This document shows positions 1-12,000 of a stretch of DNA of 64,000 nucleotides, one piece after another. Origin of the DNA: Heliocidaris tuberculata (lineage: Eukaryota; Echinodermata; Echinoidea; Camarodonta; Echinometridae); assembly GCA_025618425.1 (NCBI GenBank), contig CM046838.1, positions 12,695,698 through 12,759,697 on the forward strand, read 5' to 3'. The notes under the pieces are model-generated. The model searched no databases, had not been told where the DNA came from, and was given only the letters and a program-made list of their open reading frames with translations. Position 1 is the first letter of the stretch. Each line of letters begins with the position of its first letter. The position numbers and the translations under genes were made by a program.

Positions 1-208
1 ATGATGCAAATAACTGCAACCTGTACTGTTGTGTAAACATGACTTACTGCTGGAGCAAAAAACACATATAAAAAAGAGCACCTGTTACATGAGTTCTTTG
101 GCAATAAAATATTCGAACACATTAAAATTGTATTTTTTACTCGGGAGGATAGGGTATTGGTTTCATATCAACTGCCCTTGAATGGTGCTTTCATCTATAT
201 GCATTTCA

Positions 209-279
209 AATTGGTTGCAATAAGATATGTATTTGTATGTAATGAATAAATACAAATACATATCTTATTGCAACCAATT
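209..279. repeat. Perfect 29-bp inverted repeat with 13-nt loop
   Basis: Positions 209-237 are exactly complementary to 251-279, with loop 238-250. A transcript of either strand would fold into a 71-nt hairpin without mismatches. It lies downstream of ALG2, outside any recognised gene. Confidence 0.85.
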
Positions 280-908
280 ATTATCTTATTACAGATGATA
301 TGATTATTAAAATTTCAAAGGCATTACAAAAAAGTTTGACCACTTTGTATACTTTAGAAATTTTGTGTATGTTTGGCAAACAAATATAGGAAACGAGGCA
401 GGAATTTCACAATTTTACACATTCGTTTTTTGTAATACATGTACATGTACTTCACTCCAAGTTTCATTGAAATGTTCAAAGTACCATGTATAATTACTAT
501 AGGTCTCTATTTTAGTGCCCTCTGCATGTATATAGAATAAATAAATTGGACATTTTGAGCATCAACTGTTATTTTGTGAAAATTGTACTGAAATTACTTG
601 GATTATTCATAGTTTTTTAAACTTGAAACATCAAGGCAAAGAAGAATAGACACATACATGTACATCATGACACAAATTCAGGTGTACTGTGCCAAGAACT
701 TTGAGACTTGTATAAAGAAACAAAAAGTGAAAACAGAACCCTGAATGATACTTGTTAACAAAAATATAACATTTTCAAATTTCAAGAATCATAACATTGG
801 TTGCTATAGTTTACCTGCTACATTCAATCTATTATGTAAAGGCTTTAGTTTTGGAATGTATATTTCAAGGACATCAACTGATATAGCATTAAAATTGGAG
901 ACAATTCA

Positions 909-914
909 TTTATT
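909..914 (-). terminator. Candidate poly(A) signal of ALG2
   Basis: The minus strand reads AATAAA about 155 nt past the ALG2 stop codon at 1069. It is the nearest canonical hexamer seen downstream of the gene. Use of the site is inferred. Confidence 0.4.
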
Positions 915-1068
915 CTCGCCTTTACAACAAAGGAAAGTTCAATTGCAAACATTGCCACATTGACAAGCAAGCAAAAAATAATTTACTACATGCTATCTCG
1001 AATGTTGGCTATTTAATTTAAAATAGATAACTTAGATAAGTAGTTGTCATATATGCTGCAAGATCTAT

Positions 1069-4000
1069 CTACAATCTGTGAACTCTTTTCACCAATTTCT
1101 CTAACTTATTCCCAAAAGCTCTAAATGAGAAATTGTTGATGACTCTATCTCTCCCAGCTTTTCCTAGTCTATTCTTCAGATCTGGCTCCCGCACAAAACG
1201 CTCCATGGCAGGTGCAAAGCTAGCTGCCACTGGCTCGCAAAGAAACCCTGTCTGTTTATGAGCGATGGTTTCTAGCGGACCACCGCTATTCACCGCTATG
1301 ACCGGGCGATACATGTACATGGCTTCTATGGGTACGATACCAAAGTGTTCGTTTGATGGTGTGTACAGCAGGCATGTACAGCTGTCTAAGAGAGTGAGTT
1401 TCTGAGCGTCGGTGAAGGAGCGAAGGAAGGTCACATGATCTGTCAGCCCATGTTCCTCAGCCCGTTTGACTAGCTCTTCGTAGTGCTCTCGATTTTCGGT
1501 AACCCGATCATCATAGCCTCCAGCCATGACGAGATGAACATTCTGCCATTCATCATCAGACAGCCTGGACTTCAATTCACCTAATAAAGGAAACAAAAAA
1601 AATGTACAGCGTTTCCACAAAAGCTCTTTGTGTGATTTTCTCTCTTTAGTCAGGTCTGTTAAGCCCATATTTTTGAGTTTTGGGGACAGAGTTTACAAAA
1701 GCACCAAACTTTGCAGATGTACTTGTTAGGACAATAGCTTCATTTTTTCCCACAGGACCCATCGAATCACTCCACATCTTCATGCAAAATTATGCAAAAT
1801 TATGCTAATTTATGCAATTTACAAGCATTAAATCAGTAAGTTCACTGACATGGTAAATATCAATGGCTTAAAAATGTTCCAAACTTTCTATATGCATTTC
1901 TTGTGGAAATAGCTTTATTTTTCCCACAGGACCCATCAAATTGAATCTCATCTTCATGCAAATTCTGCTAATATTATGCCAATTATTGTTTTCTATCTAC
2001 CTAAACAGGGTAAAATCAGAGTGCTTGAAAATGTACCAAACTTCCCATACGTATTTGTTGTGCCTACAGATTAATTTTTTCCCACAAGACCCATCAAAAT
2101 AACTCGCATCTTCATGCAAAATTTCCCAAATTTATGCAAATTATGGAATTACATGTACATGTATCCGAAGTGTTAATGGTTAATGCCATTCATATTGTAC
2201 GTATTTAAGAGCTTCAGCTCTTCAATACGTACAATATTTGCATTAAAATCAAGAAATATACTCTGAAAATTGCAGTTTACCATTTTCATTTCATTTACCT
2301 GACCTTGTTTACCAGTGAGTATCAAATTGGAAGTGCTGGTACAGTCAGTTATTGATATACCATTGAAATTTTTGTTTTATGCATTAATATGCATAAATTA
2401 TAATAAAATAGTTTTAAAAGTCAAGGAATATACACAGAATATCACACCTAACATAGTCATTTCATTAACCTGACCTTATTCACCCATATGTTATAATTTT
2501 GATGTACTTGTATAGTCATTTCTTGATATGTCATTGGAAATGTGTATTATGCATAAATATGAATCAATTGTAATAAATTACCATTAAAATCAATAGACAT
2601 TACAATATTATTGGAATTATTAATGTTATTTTAATCTAACTGATCGATCTAACCTATGTGGTAGAATATGAAGCCCTTCCACATTTATTTTGTGATTATA
2701 TCATGATATGTGTTTTATGCATAAATTAACATAAATTAACACTAAGATAAAGCAAATGAATTTAATGATTTCATCAGATTCACCTTGATATGAAAAATTA
2801 AGAAACTAGTTTCTTTATATTTCCAGACAAATAACTGAATTTGTGTTTTTTGCATAAATTAGCATTTTTAAATAGGGTGCCATTCACCGATTTCGTGGCA
2901 CCCTAGCTAAAATGAACACTTTTAATACATATGACTCACACGCAAAAAATTGCACTTTTGTAAATTCTGTCCCCCAAATTTTGTTAAGAGACCTGACTAC
3001 TTGTTCCGCATGTATGAAAGAAACTTGTGCAAAATGTCGTAATTATTTTTAAAACTACTTGGTATACAACATGAAACTCGATGCTTAGTCTTGGGTCTCT
3101 CTTTTCATTCAAACTCACATTGTGATGTTTCCTAAAGAATCTTGCTATTCGCTATAACAATGGTACTAAAATATCATGTATCATGCCAGCTGGTTCAATT
3201 ATCCCATACATCTTGTAGAAATTTATTCAACTTGGTAAAATTCTATAAATTTCACATACATGTATGAAAGCAAAATGAATGTAGTCCTAATAAATCATAC
3301 AAATTGACAGAAAAAAAGAATTATTTTATCATATCAGAAAGAGGTATGTTCTCAAATAACATCTTTAGTTGTGCAATCTGATTTTTCTTTTCAACATTTT
3401 GGCAATGTTATGTTGGTGGGGCACAAAATATAGTGGGTATGCAAGGTATATTTTGAATTACACATTTCATCATCCATAATGCAATCAACGGCAGGAACCC
3501 CAAGGAGAAAAGACTCACCCATAGCTTCTATCGCCAATACAAGGTTCTTCTTTCTCTCGTAGCGGTTGATAGATAGGAAGAGAGTCTTGACCCCAGTCGG
3601 GATGAGGTCACCTGCAGACTCTACAGGGGCATTGAAGGCGCTGAAGTTCAGGGAAGGGTAGAGGACATCGGGTTGGACATCCTTTAGACTGGTGAAGGTC
3701 TGCTTGAAAGTTTCAGCTGGACATTGGGTCAACATGGAAGTGTATGAGTTACATGTGCTGTTCAATTGATTGCTTGCTAGCATGCTTGCTTGTTTTTAGT
3801 TACCCTGTCTACTCCAGACATTAGCAGTCAAGGCTTCCTATCTATTTCAATCTGTACTGATTTGCATAATGTACAGATCCATGTACTTGATACTCTGCTC
3901 TGCATTTTTTATTCCATCAATTTTTCCTTCACTATGTTATATTCTCTGCTTGATTTGTCCAGTTATATTTGGTAAATGAATTTGATTATGGTAATAGTTC

Positions 4001-6044
4001 TCAACAAACAAATGGAAATTAACACGTCTTTTATTAAAATCTTCACTAAGTACATACATGTAACTTATGCTTTAATAATCAAATTCAAAAATATATCATG
4101 CTGTACTTCTATCAACACAAAAATCTTCTCTTTTTTCTTTTTGTTTACGATTACAGTTGGTTTACCAATACCTCGACGATAAACCAAGACATATGAGCGC
4201 CTATATTGCCGTCCGAACAAATCTATGTCAATACAAAATGGGAAGAAACTAACATTTCACATTTATTGATCATGTTTCAAATGAGTTTTAAAGACCTACC
4301 AGTGAAGTTACTGTTGACAACAATACAGTCTGACATTCCTGTGGTCTTCTCTTCAAACCAGTCAATAGGGGTCCGGTAGAGTTTCTTGAGGAAACTCTGC
4401 CGCTTCGTCAGCAACAAATCAGGAAAGTGACAGTAGAACAGCACCTAAGCAATGCACAGTTAATATTTTCTTCAGAATTTTTTTCAGCGATAACCATTAG
4501 TAATCACATAACAGAGTAAAGTCACAAAAATATGTGAACAGATCTACCTAATGAAGACTAAAAAAAACACAATAATTGTCATCATTAGGACTCTACTCAT
4601 TGACTATCTTCAATTGTAAAGATACAAAACTAGCAATTTATTTCAAGGAAAATAGTACAGAAACACATGATATACAAGTCTACGAAACACAACAAAGCAA
4701 AATACATCAATATGTTAGAGGCATCGGAACGTCGGGCTTGGACAATCGATTGGGGGGCATCTTTTGTCTGGCGGACAAAAGATGCCTCCCCAATCCATGC
4801 CGACGCCTCTGCAATATGCTATATATCAACCTGGTAAAACTTTATCAGATGTTATTAAAATTATTCTTTCTATGGTAGAAATATATGTACATGTAAGCCT
4901 AGATTCTTATGGGAAAGGTTTTCTTAACAACAAGCAGTTTCTGAGGTTTCCTTTATTTCGGAAACTTACTTTAGATCTTCCCAGCTTCAGGAATGGAATA
5001 CAAGCAGAAATCTGATCACAAATGATGACATCATATGGTTCGCGGCTGAATAGGAGCAGATAGAGGGCAACGTATATCATCCGGATGTAAGCACAAAGAG
5101 CGTAGCAGGATCCAAAAATGTTTCTAGGAAGCCAGTCTCCTGCTGTAACAACCTGAAAAGGAATTTTAAGGAGAGAACACAAAATCGAAGATAATCTTCA
5201 GGTGATGAAACTCAAATTGTTTGACTTGTATATGTGCAGTGTGCTAGATATTTTCATGTTGCATCAATGATTTAAGATGAATTCTAGTGTCAATATCTGA
5301 AGGGAATGCCATATTTGTGCCTGGCCAACAATGAACTGAGGGTTTTCTTACATCCTTGCATAAACAGCTGTACATTGCATCTTTTTTTCCCCTTCTTGTT
5401 GCAAAAGGAAATTCACATCCTGGCCAAAGAAGTGTATTATGTTTCACCTCTCATTTTTTTGATATTCCAAATAAAGAGAAAAATACTTCACAAGTTCACA
5501 AGAGCTGTTGTCATTATCTTCAATCTTGCTATATTCATAATTTCATAAACACAAACCAAATAGACTTTTCTAGATCGAATCTGATTAAAAATTTGGAGGC
5601 CATTCAAATCATATTAATGAAAATGAAATATTTCAATTGACATATTTTTTTTTCAAAATCATTATTCAAATCAGCCTTGTCACTGGTGAGCAAGCAGCCC
5701 CACCCTTCACCCCCTCTGACTCTGTCCCATATGCATCAATTTTCACTAACATAATATTCAGTATTTGGGACTGATAAATCTCAAAATTTACAGAGCTAAT
5801 TTTGGACCAGTTTACACGTTTGGTTTTATCATACCCCCTTTCAAGACCAAATTATCATAATCAAATGTATAATCACCTCGAGTGTGCCATCACTTGTCTC
5901 CTTGAAACAGTGGGAGGGGTCGTGGTGGGCGGTGTAAATCTTCACAGAATGTCGCCGGGTCTGCAGGGCTAGCGCCGCATCGACGATCAGCCGCTCGGCT
6001 CCCCCGATGCCCAAATCTGGATGCAAGAAAATCACCCGCACCAT
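1069..6044 (-). CDS. ALG2: ALG2, alpha-1,3/1,6-mannosyltransferase (5 coding exons, 401 aa)
   Basis: GT4-family enzyme that adds the second and third mannoses to the dolichol-linked oligosaccharide on the cytosolic face of the ER, for N-glycosylation. Coding exons by splice sites and phase: 6044-5877, 5152-4970, 4444-4300, 3716-3519 and 1580-1069; every junction is GT-AG and the phases join without a stop. The start is the ATG at 6044, followed at once by the family N-terminal motif [11 protein letters not shown] (residues 8-18). Other signatures are a hydrophobic stretch in exon 2 that fits membrane association, HFPD and VVNSNFT in exon 3, [10 protein letters not shown] in exon 4, and in exon 5 [23 protein letters not shown] and the GT4 EX7E pair (about E308 and E316). 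The predicted 401 aa is close to the animal norm (about 416). Intron 4 (1581-3518) contains a 1.35-kb TIR element. No frameshift or missing catalytic residue was seen, so the gene looks functional. Confidence 0.96.
1649..2997. mobile_element. Non-autonomous TIR element (1349 bp) in ALG2 intron 4
   Basis: The left end starts GTCAGGTCTGTTAA and the right end is the reverse complement GTCAGGTCTCTTAA. Similarity continues through a second block on each side (GGGGACAGAGTTTAC left; GGGGGACAGAATTTAC right, read inward). TA flanks both ends (1647-1648 and 2998-2999), as expected for a Tc1/mariner-like insertion. Inside are diverged tandem blocks, including repeated TTTTTCCCACAGGACCCATC on the left, and a central palindrome at 2181-2246. 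No transposase reading frame is visible. Confidence 0.75.
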
Positions 6045-7561
6045 TCTCTCTTTTTTTCAAACCTCGAGTGCTTGTAGAACTCAGAATTGACAAAATCCCG
6101 TAAAGAGAATCTTAATCTTGTTTTGAAGTAACAAGAGAGAGAGTAGCTCTATAAGAACACCTAGAAAAGATGATTGGCATGGAGATTCATGCACGCAGGC
6201 AGCCAGAATAGTCACCAATCATCTGGTAGTGTGATGACGTAAGCGCTAGCTACATATAGCTAAGCTAAGTGCAGTGGTACGGTACATGGTGCACGCATGG
6301 TTCATATTGACGATGATATTGGTATTCATTATCATAGTGGGTGCCCGGGTGCCCGAGTGGGTGTCGGCAGGGAAAATGGGAGGAAAAAGAATTTTCTCGG
6401 GAATGCTATAAATACATAGGTCATATTCATACACGGATTGACTAACATGTTTCTTACTTTTTATACAATTCATCATTCGTTTTTAGCAGCTATTAGTTTT
6501 CTTTGATTGGCAAGCTTAACTATATGATGTAATGTCCTGCGTGAATATTCTACTTATGAATTACGAAGAAAGAAAACAAAAACAAAAACAAAATATGATA
6601 CTATAGATTATCATTCAACTTTTTAAAATAAATGCATATGAATTATTTTATTTAGCAAAACTATCACTCAATTATCAAAATTGAGTTTATTGAAACCCTT
6701 CATCTCTTTGATACCTCTCTTTCTATCTCTGACTCCCTCTCCTCTTTAAATGACTCTCTCCCTCTCTCCCATTTCTTCCTTAAATAATTCTGTCTTCCTC
6801 TCTTCCATTTCCTTACCTAACTCTTCTACCAGTATATTTCTCCCCTCTCTAAAGCTATAGCCTATCTCACACTCCTTCTTTCTCTCTCCCTCTCCCTCTC
6901 CCTTTCTTTTCTCTCCTTTTCCCTCTCTTCTCCCTTTCTTTTCTCTATTTCTCTCTCTCTCTATCTCTCCCTCCCTTCCTATTAGTAAGGTACAGAATGC
7001 ACCAAAACATAAAAACAAACAATGAAATATTAATCAAAGTGTCATAGGAAAGTTTCTAACTTATCTTAAAATATACGAATAGGCCATTCTTATCATTTTT
7101 ATCAAAGCTTTCCATATTTTATTCTTTCACATATATTCTATTAAAATACATTTGCATAAGAAAGATTTCTTTTTAAAAGCAATATTGAAAGTTCTGCCAT
7201 GGGCTACATACCTCTGCACCACAGAAAAAATCTTGATATATGATGCCCTGCATAGGATTGGACTTCTACTTAACACCTTTTTCCAGTATTTGTGCCACAC
7301 TGAAATTTCTTTTGTTCTCACAGGTATCTTACACATAACTCTCTTTCTAATAAACAAAAATAAGTCACACTTTTACTGAATACCCTATGGAGCTATGTTA
7401 CATTAGATCAAAGTTTGTCAAACATAATGGCAGGAGTTACTCAAATGTGTTTTCAAATTACAATTTGGTTACAAAGAGACTATGTTTACAAATTTCTTAT
7501 AGGAAATAATGTAAAGTGAATAATTAGTTAATCTTAGAATAGATAACAACATAGAACATCT

Positions 7562-7599
<38 letters not shown>

Positions 7600-8637
7600 G
7601 TCTTTTCTGCAGATCCAAGGATTAAAGGGAAGCAAGTACATGTACATGTACTTGATAGCGTAACTTTTGATCTGAAAATAATGTAGTTCATGTATTGGTT
7701 ATCCTAAATAAGCAATCACTTCTGAATGAAGCTACATGTTAATGTCATCAACATCTGTGTTCGAAGTATAAATATATCATTCCCAAAATCTCATGATACC
7801 ATTTTTATCCATTTAGAACTATTCAAACTTAACTTTGGGAGAAGAAATAGCATTCAGAACAATAGAAATATAACTTGAATCAAGAATCAATAAAATATTT
7901 ATACAAGTATATCGTTTGTGCGTTTCAAAAGCAGTACAAGAACATCTATTTGTCATCAGAGTGCTCTTTTCTTTATACATGTAAACATGCTGTACATCAT
8001 TTCAAGTGATTTCAATGTACTTAAACAGTCATTGCACAATGGTATGCCCATGCATCAATCTTATGGCATCAATAAAAGGATGCAGAATCGAACAAGAAAT
8101 AACAGTATTTGTAATTATGTTATCCAAAGATATCAAATTTGAGCATTTAACAACCTCTGACATATTATAATCAGCATGGGCAGGAAAAATATTATTCATA
8201 ATGGTCAAAAAGGTATGTATGCCAATTACAAAGAGCACAGCACTTTGAAAAACATAAGCATACTTTGCACTCAATAGCATAAGAGGCTTCTTAAATTCTT
8301 TTAAGCCACCATGGCTTCTTTACAAATAAGATTTAAAACTTTAGGTCAGCAAGCACCATAATTTGCTATTCAATAGCATGATGATATTTTTTCCAGAGGA
8401 GTGCAAAATTTCACACTTTTTGGGGAGAGTTAAATTCTATGTGAAGGATAAGCATTCCATTTATGTATCACTATCAATGCACTTACGGGTAACAATTAAA
8501 CTAGCATTGTGTATGTATTCCTCTTCATATTTACTGTGGATTACAAATACCCATTACCCCTCGCTAGCACATGGATGACCAGATGCCAATTCTACAATTA
8601 GATTAGAATATTGGACAGATGATTAATATTCACAAGT
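6045..8637. other. ALG2-FDX2 intergenic region, no gene seen
   Basis: Contains the putative ALG2 upstream region (6045-6300, no clear TATA), a CT-rich tract at about 6700-6975 and a (TGA)n microsatellite at 7562-7600. The rest is AT-rich unique sequence. Short open frames here resemble no family I know. Confidence 0.6.
7562..7600. repeat. (TGA)n microsatellite
   Basis: About 13 uninterrupted TGA triplets. Confidence 0.95.
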
Positions 8638-8643
8638 TTTATT
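8638..8643 (-). terminator. Candidate poly(A) signal of FDX2
   Basis: AATAAA on the minus strand, about 445 nt downstream of the FDX2 stop codon at 9089. Assigned by position only. Confidence 0.35.
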
Positions 8644-9088
8644 TGGATATTATAATTTCACATTATTGCTTCACATTAATATTCATATCAATTAAATACC
8701 AGTAATTGTTATGTCTTACCAATGGAGACACAAGACTGACTGATATGCAATCTAAACATTTTGCAGTAATTGTTGATTAGAAACTGGTAAGTGCCACAGT
8801 GCCATGACTATGAACACTACAAGTACAAAATGTTCATGACAGAAGAGTGTGCTTTCAATCTTCTTGCACATGAGACTCCATCCTGTAAGAGTCTTGAACA
8901 AACCACAAGCACATTTGGGTGCATAGATGTTTGCAACAGGTTCCTCTTTCAAAGAAACTCACAATGTCAGCATTCCAATGTTCATCATGAAAGAATGCTC
9001 GTCATGAAAGAGTCTTCAGCTCTGTCCCTGTTTCATGAACCCTGCATGACACCATACATCAGCCTCAAGGTCACCTGAGCAGTCAAGG

Positions 9089-12000
9089 TCAATGTGGCTG
9101 AGGTACGTGTCCGTCTACATAGAAATTCCTTGTTGCTTTTGGGAGCTGCACCTCCATGCCTTCCAGTTCTTTGGTTAGAATGATTTGGCAGCCTGCAAAA
9201 GGTGATGGGAGGAAATCAATGACACTGTGAAGTAAGCTACATGTAAGTAAGAAAAAGGATGAATACGTAAGACTCAATTCAATGTTTATGATTTGTTACC
9301 ATCACACCCCTTGCTTTTAAAGGGATATTTCAATGTATGCTTTGTTATCAATATTCTCCATAATTAAAATGAACAGAACTATTGTTCATATCAACTCTCC
9401 ATAATTCCCCGGTTCCGTCTCAGCAAATTTCATTATTGTAAAGAGCTTTAAGTGGAGCTTGTAGAGGTGTCGTGGTCTAGTGGATATGTCACCCAACTGT
9501 GGATCTCATGGTTCGCGGTTCGAGTCCCGCTGCGGCACTAATGTCCTTTGGCAAGACATTAATCTACATTTGCCACTCTCCACCTAGGTGTAGTAAATGG
9601 GTACCTGGTAGGAATTTATTCCTTGAATGCTTTCAGCGCCTTAGGGCAGCTGGGCTAAAGCCAGGGTAATAATGGTACTTTGTAGGCGCCTTGAGCATCC
9701 CCTGGGATGGATAGGTGCGTGATATAAATGTAGCTATTATTATTATTATTAAGTGTACATTCAAAGATGTTCTTTAAAAAAAAACTCTTTTCAAGATGAC
9801 AGTATCAAATACATGGGCAGATAAAAGATTCCTACACTTCTTTCCATCAAGTAGGGTTCTATACATCTACTAGCTCATTTTACCATGACAAAGAACATGT
9901 GCAGATGGGCATGCAAAAAAAGCACTTACCTAGTTAGGCAAGCTGGGCACTTTAACATGACACATTTAAAGGCTGAGAAATTATGATTTAGGTTGTAACA
10001 TGTATAAACTCAAGTTACACCTTAACTGCACCCTAATCAGAGAATTTTGGAGGGTGGGGTATTAGGTTACAAGCACTTCTCCATCAATCACTACAAAGTT
10101 TTTGATCATATACTGGTATTGAATTTGAAGAAATCTTATACTAGATTTAAGCAACCTCAACGCGCTTACTCAATCTTGAGGTTGATGTCAGAAAAGGTGC
10201 AAGGTCCAGCATGTCTTCCTCTCTGCAAAAAAAATTAGAGAATGCAAAATATCATGTCATTTATTCTAAATAGAATAACCTTAGCATTCTTTCTGCTTGC
10301 TGGTATTAAAGTAGATCCACAAATTACACAAAATTTGTATTGGTGATTCATTCAAATAGACGAGACTATAAATATCACATAGATATATATTAAATGTTAG
10401 AAATGAAACAGACTGTGAGGAAGAACAGTAAAACAGGGTGTATGTGTATGAACATTCATTCATGTACATGTATTGCTTATATGGGTATTTTTTGTATGTT
10501 GGGCATTTGGTGCAAGAGAGCCATTAAAACACCCATTAGACCTGCTAAAGGTAGACTGATTTCTTTCATTTTCACTCCTTTCAGGTGATTTTGTTGTTGT
10601 TGTTTGTTTTACTTATTTGTTTGTTGGGTGCAAGGTCAATTTTTAAAAATGCATGAAGAAACCCACCCTAATACAGACATAGATCATACGAGAGAAATGT
10701 TGTACACTTACTCTTCGGTGGATTCTGGTAGAGTGTCATAATATGCATCTGGTAGGATCACATGGCAAGTACAACATGCAAGGGAAGCTTCACAGGCACC
10801 TGATAAAAGGTTGGAAGAAAAGGTGAGGATTCTTTTTACAGGTTTCATTATTGGTCCTCATTTAAACTCTTCATATACTTCATTTGCTTCAAGATCTGAT
10901 AGGCCTAAACAAAAGGCAACAATTAACAATGGAATAAATCAAGTGCATTGTAAAAGTTACAAGTAAAGGCCCATTTCTGGGCTCAAACCCAAAACTACCA
11001 CTAGATCAAATTAGCAATCACATTACCTAGGAATTTTCAAAATAATTAGAAAGAAATTATTGAAACAATTCTTTTGGAAAGACTATCTGGCGTATCCGGA
11101 CAACTACCCCCTGGACAATTACCCCCCGGACAACCATCCCCCGGAAAACCACCCCCTGGACGACTACCCCCCTAGGACAACTACCCCCCAGGACAACTAC
11201 CCCCTAGGACAACTACCCCCCAGGACAACTACCCCCCAGGACAATTACCCCCCGGACAACTACCCCCCAAACAACTACCCCCTGGACAGCTACCCCCGGA
11301 AAAATTGTCCTGGGGGTAATTGTCCTGGGGGGTAGTTGTCCTGGGGGGTAATTGTCCTGGGGGGTAGTTGTCCTGGGGGGTAGATGTCCTGGGGGGTAGA
11401 TGTCCTAGGGGGGGGTAGTCGTCCAGGGGTAGGTTTTCCGGGGGGTAGTTGTCCGGGGGGTAGTTGTCTAGGGGGTAGTTGTCCTAGAATCCTATCTGGC
11501 ATTTAAAGAATTTACTTTTTTGTTCATGGCAGCCCTTTCAGGTGATGCTGTATAAGATTCCCTTTTGGCAATTTTTCATATATGTGACCCATCACGTCAA
11601 AATGAGACAGAAGTCGCATTTTTTGAAATTTCATTTTATTATTGATTATTATTCTCCGTTTCATAAGCTTTAATTTGGTATATAGTTCAACTCTACAGAG
11701 TGAGTATTAGTGGATATAATAGCTTTTGAAACTTGAGTAAAGTAGGACTGTGGAAAAGTATTTCTTCGAGAAACACAAAGTTGACTTCCGTTTTGCCGAC
11801 ATGCAGCATTTTCCGTTTGCAATGTCAACTAGATTTGAAAATAAAACCCTTAGCAACCGTTTATTAATTCTAATAAAAACTAGTCCTTATGTTTCTTTAG
11901 GATCTCTTCTCATGAAAACATGAATTTTAATTCATTTAAGCCATGAATTCTAACTCTTTAAGGGGTAGCAAATCAAGTAGTTTCACAGCACTGAAAAAGC

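Larger units (their letters stand above)
1..1068. other. 3' flank of ALG2, no gene seen
   Basis: AT-rich sequence with no coding region that I can support. It holds a perfect 29-bp inverted repeat (209-279), scattered TACATGTA motifs and the candidate ALG2 poly(A) signal. The open frame at 745-963 has no recognisable protein character. Confidence 0.6.

Noticed and set aside
9464..9536. A functional tRNA gene
   Set aside because: A and B boxes and an acceptor-like pairing exist, but the head is followed by a conserved SINE body and a (TTA)n tail, and similar heads recur elsewhere.
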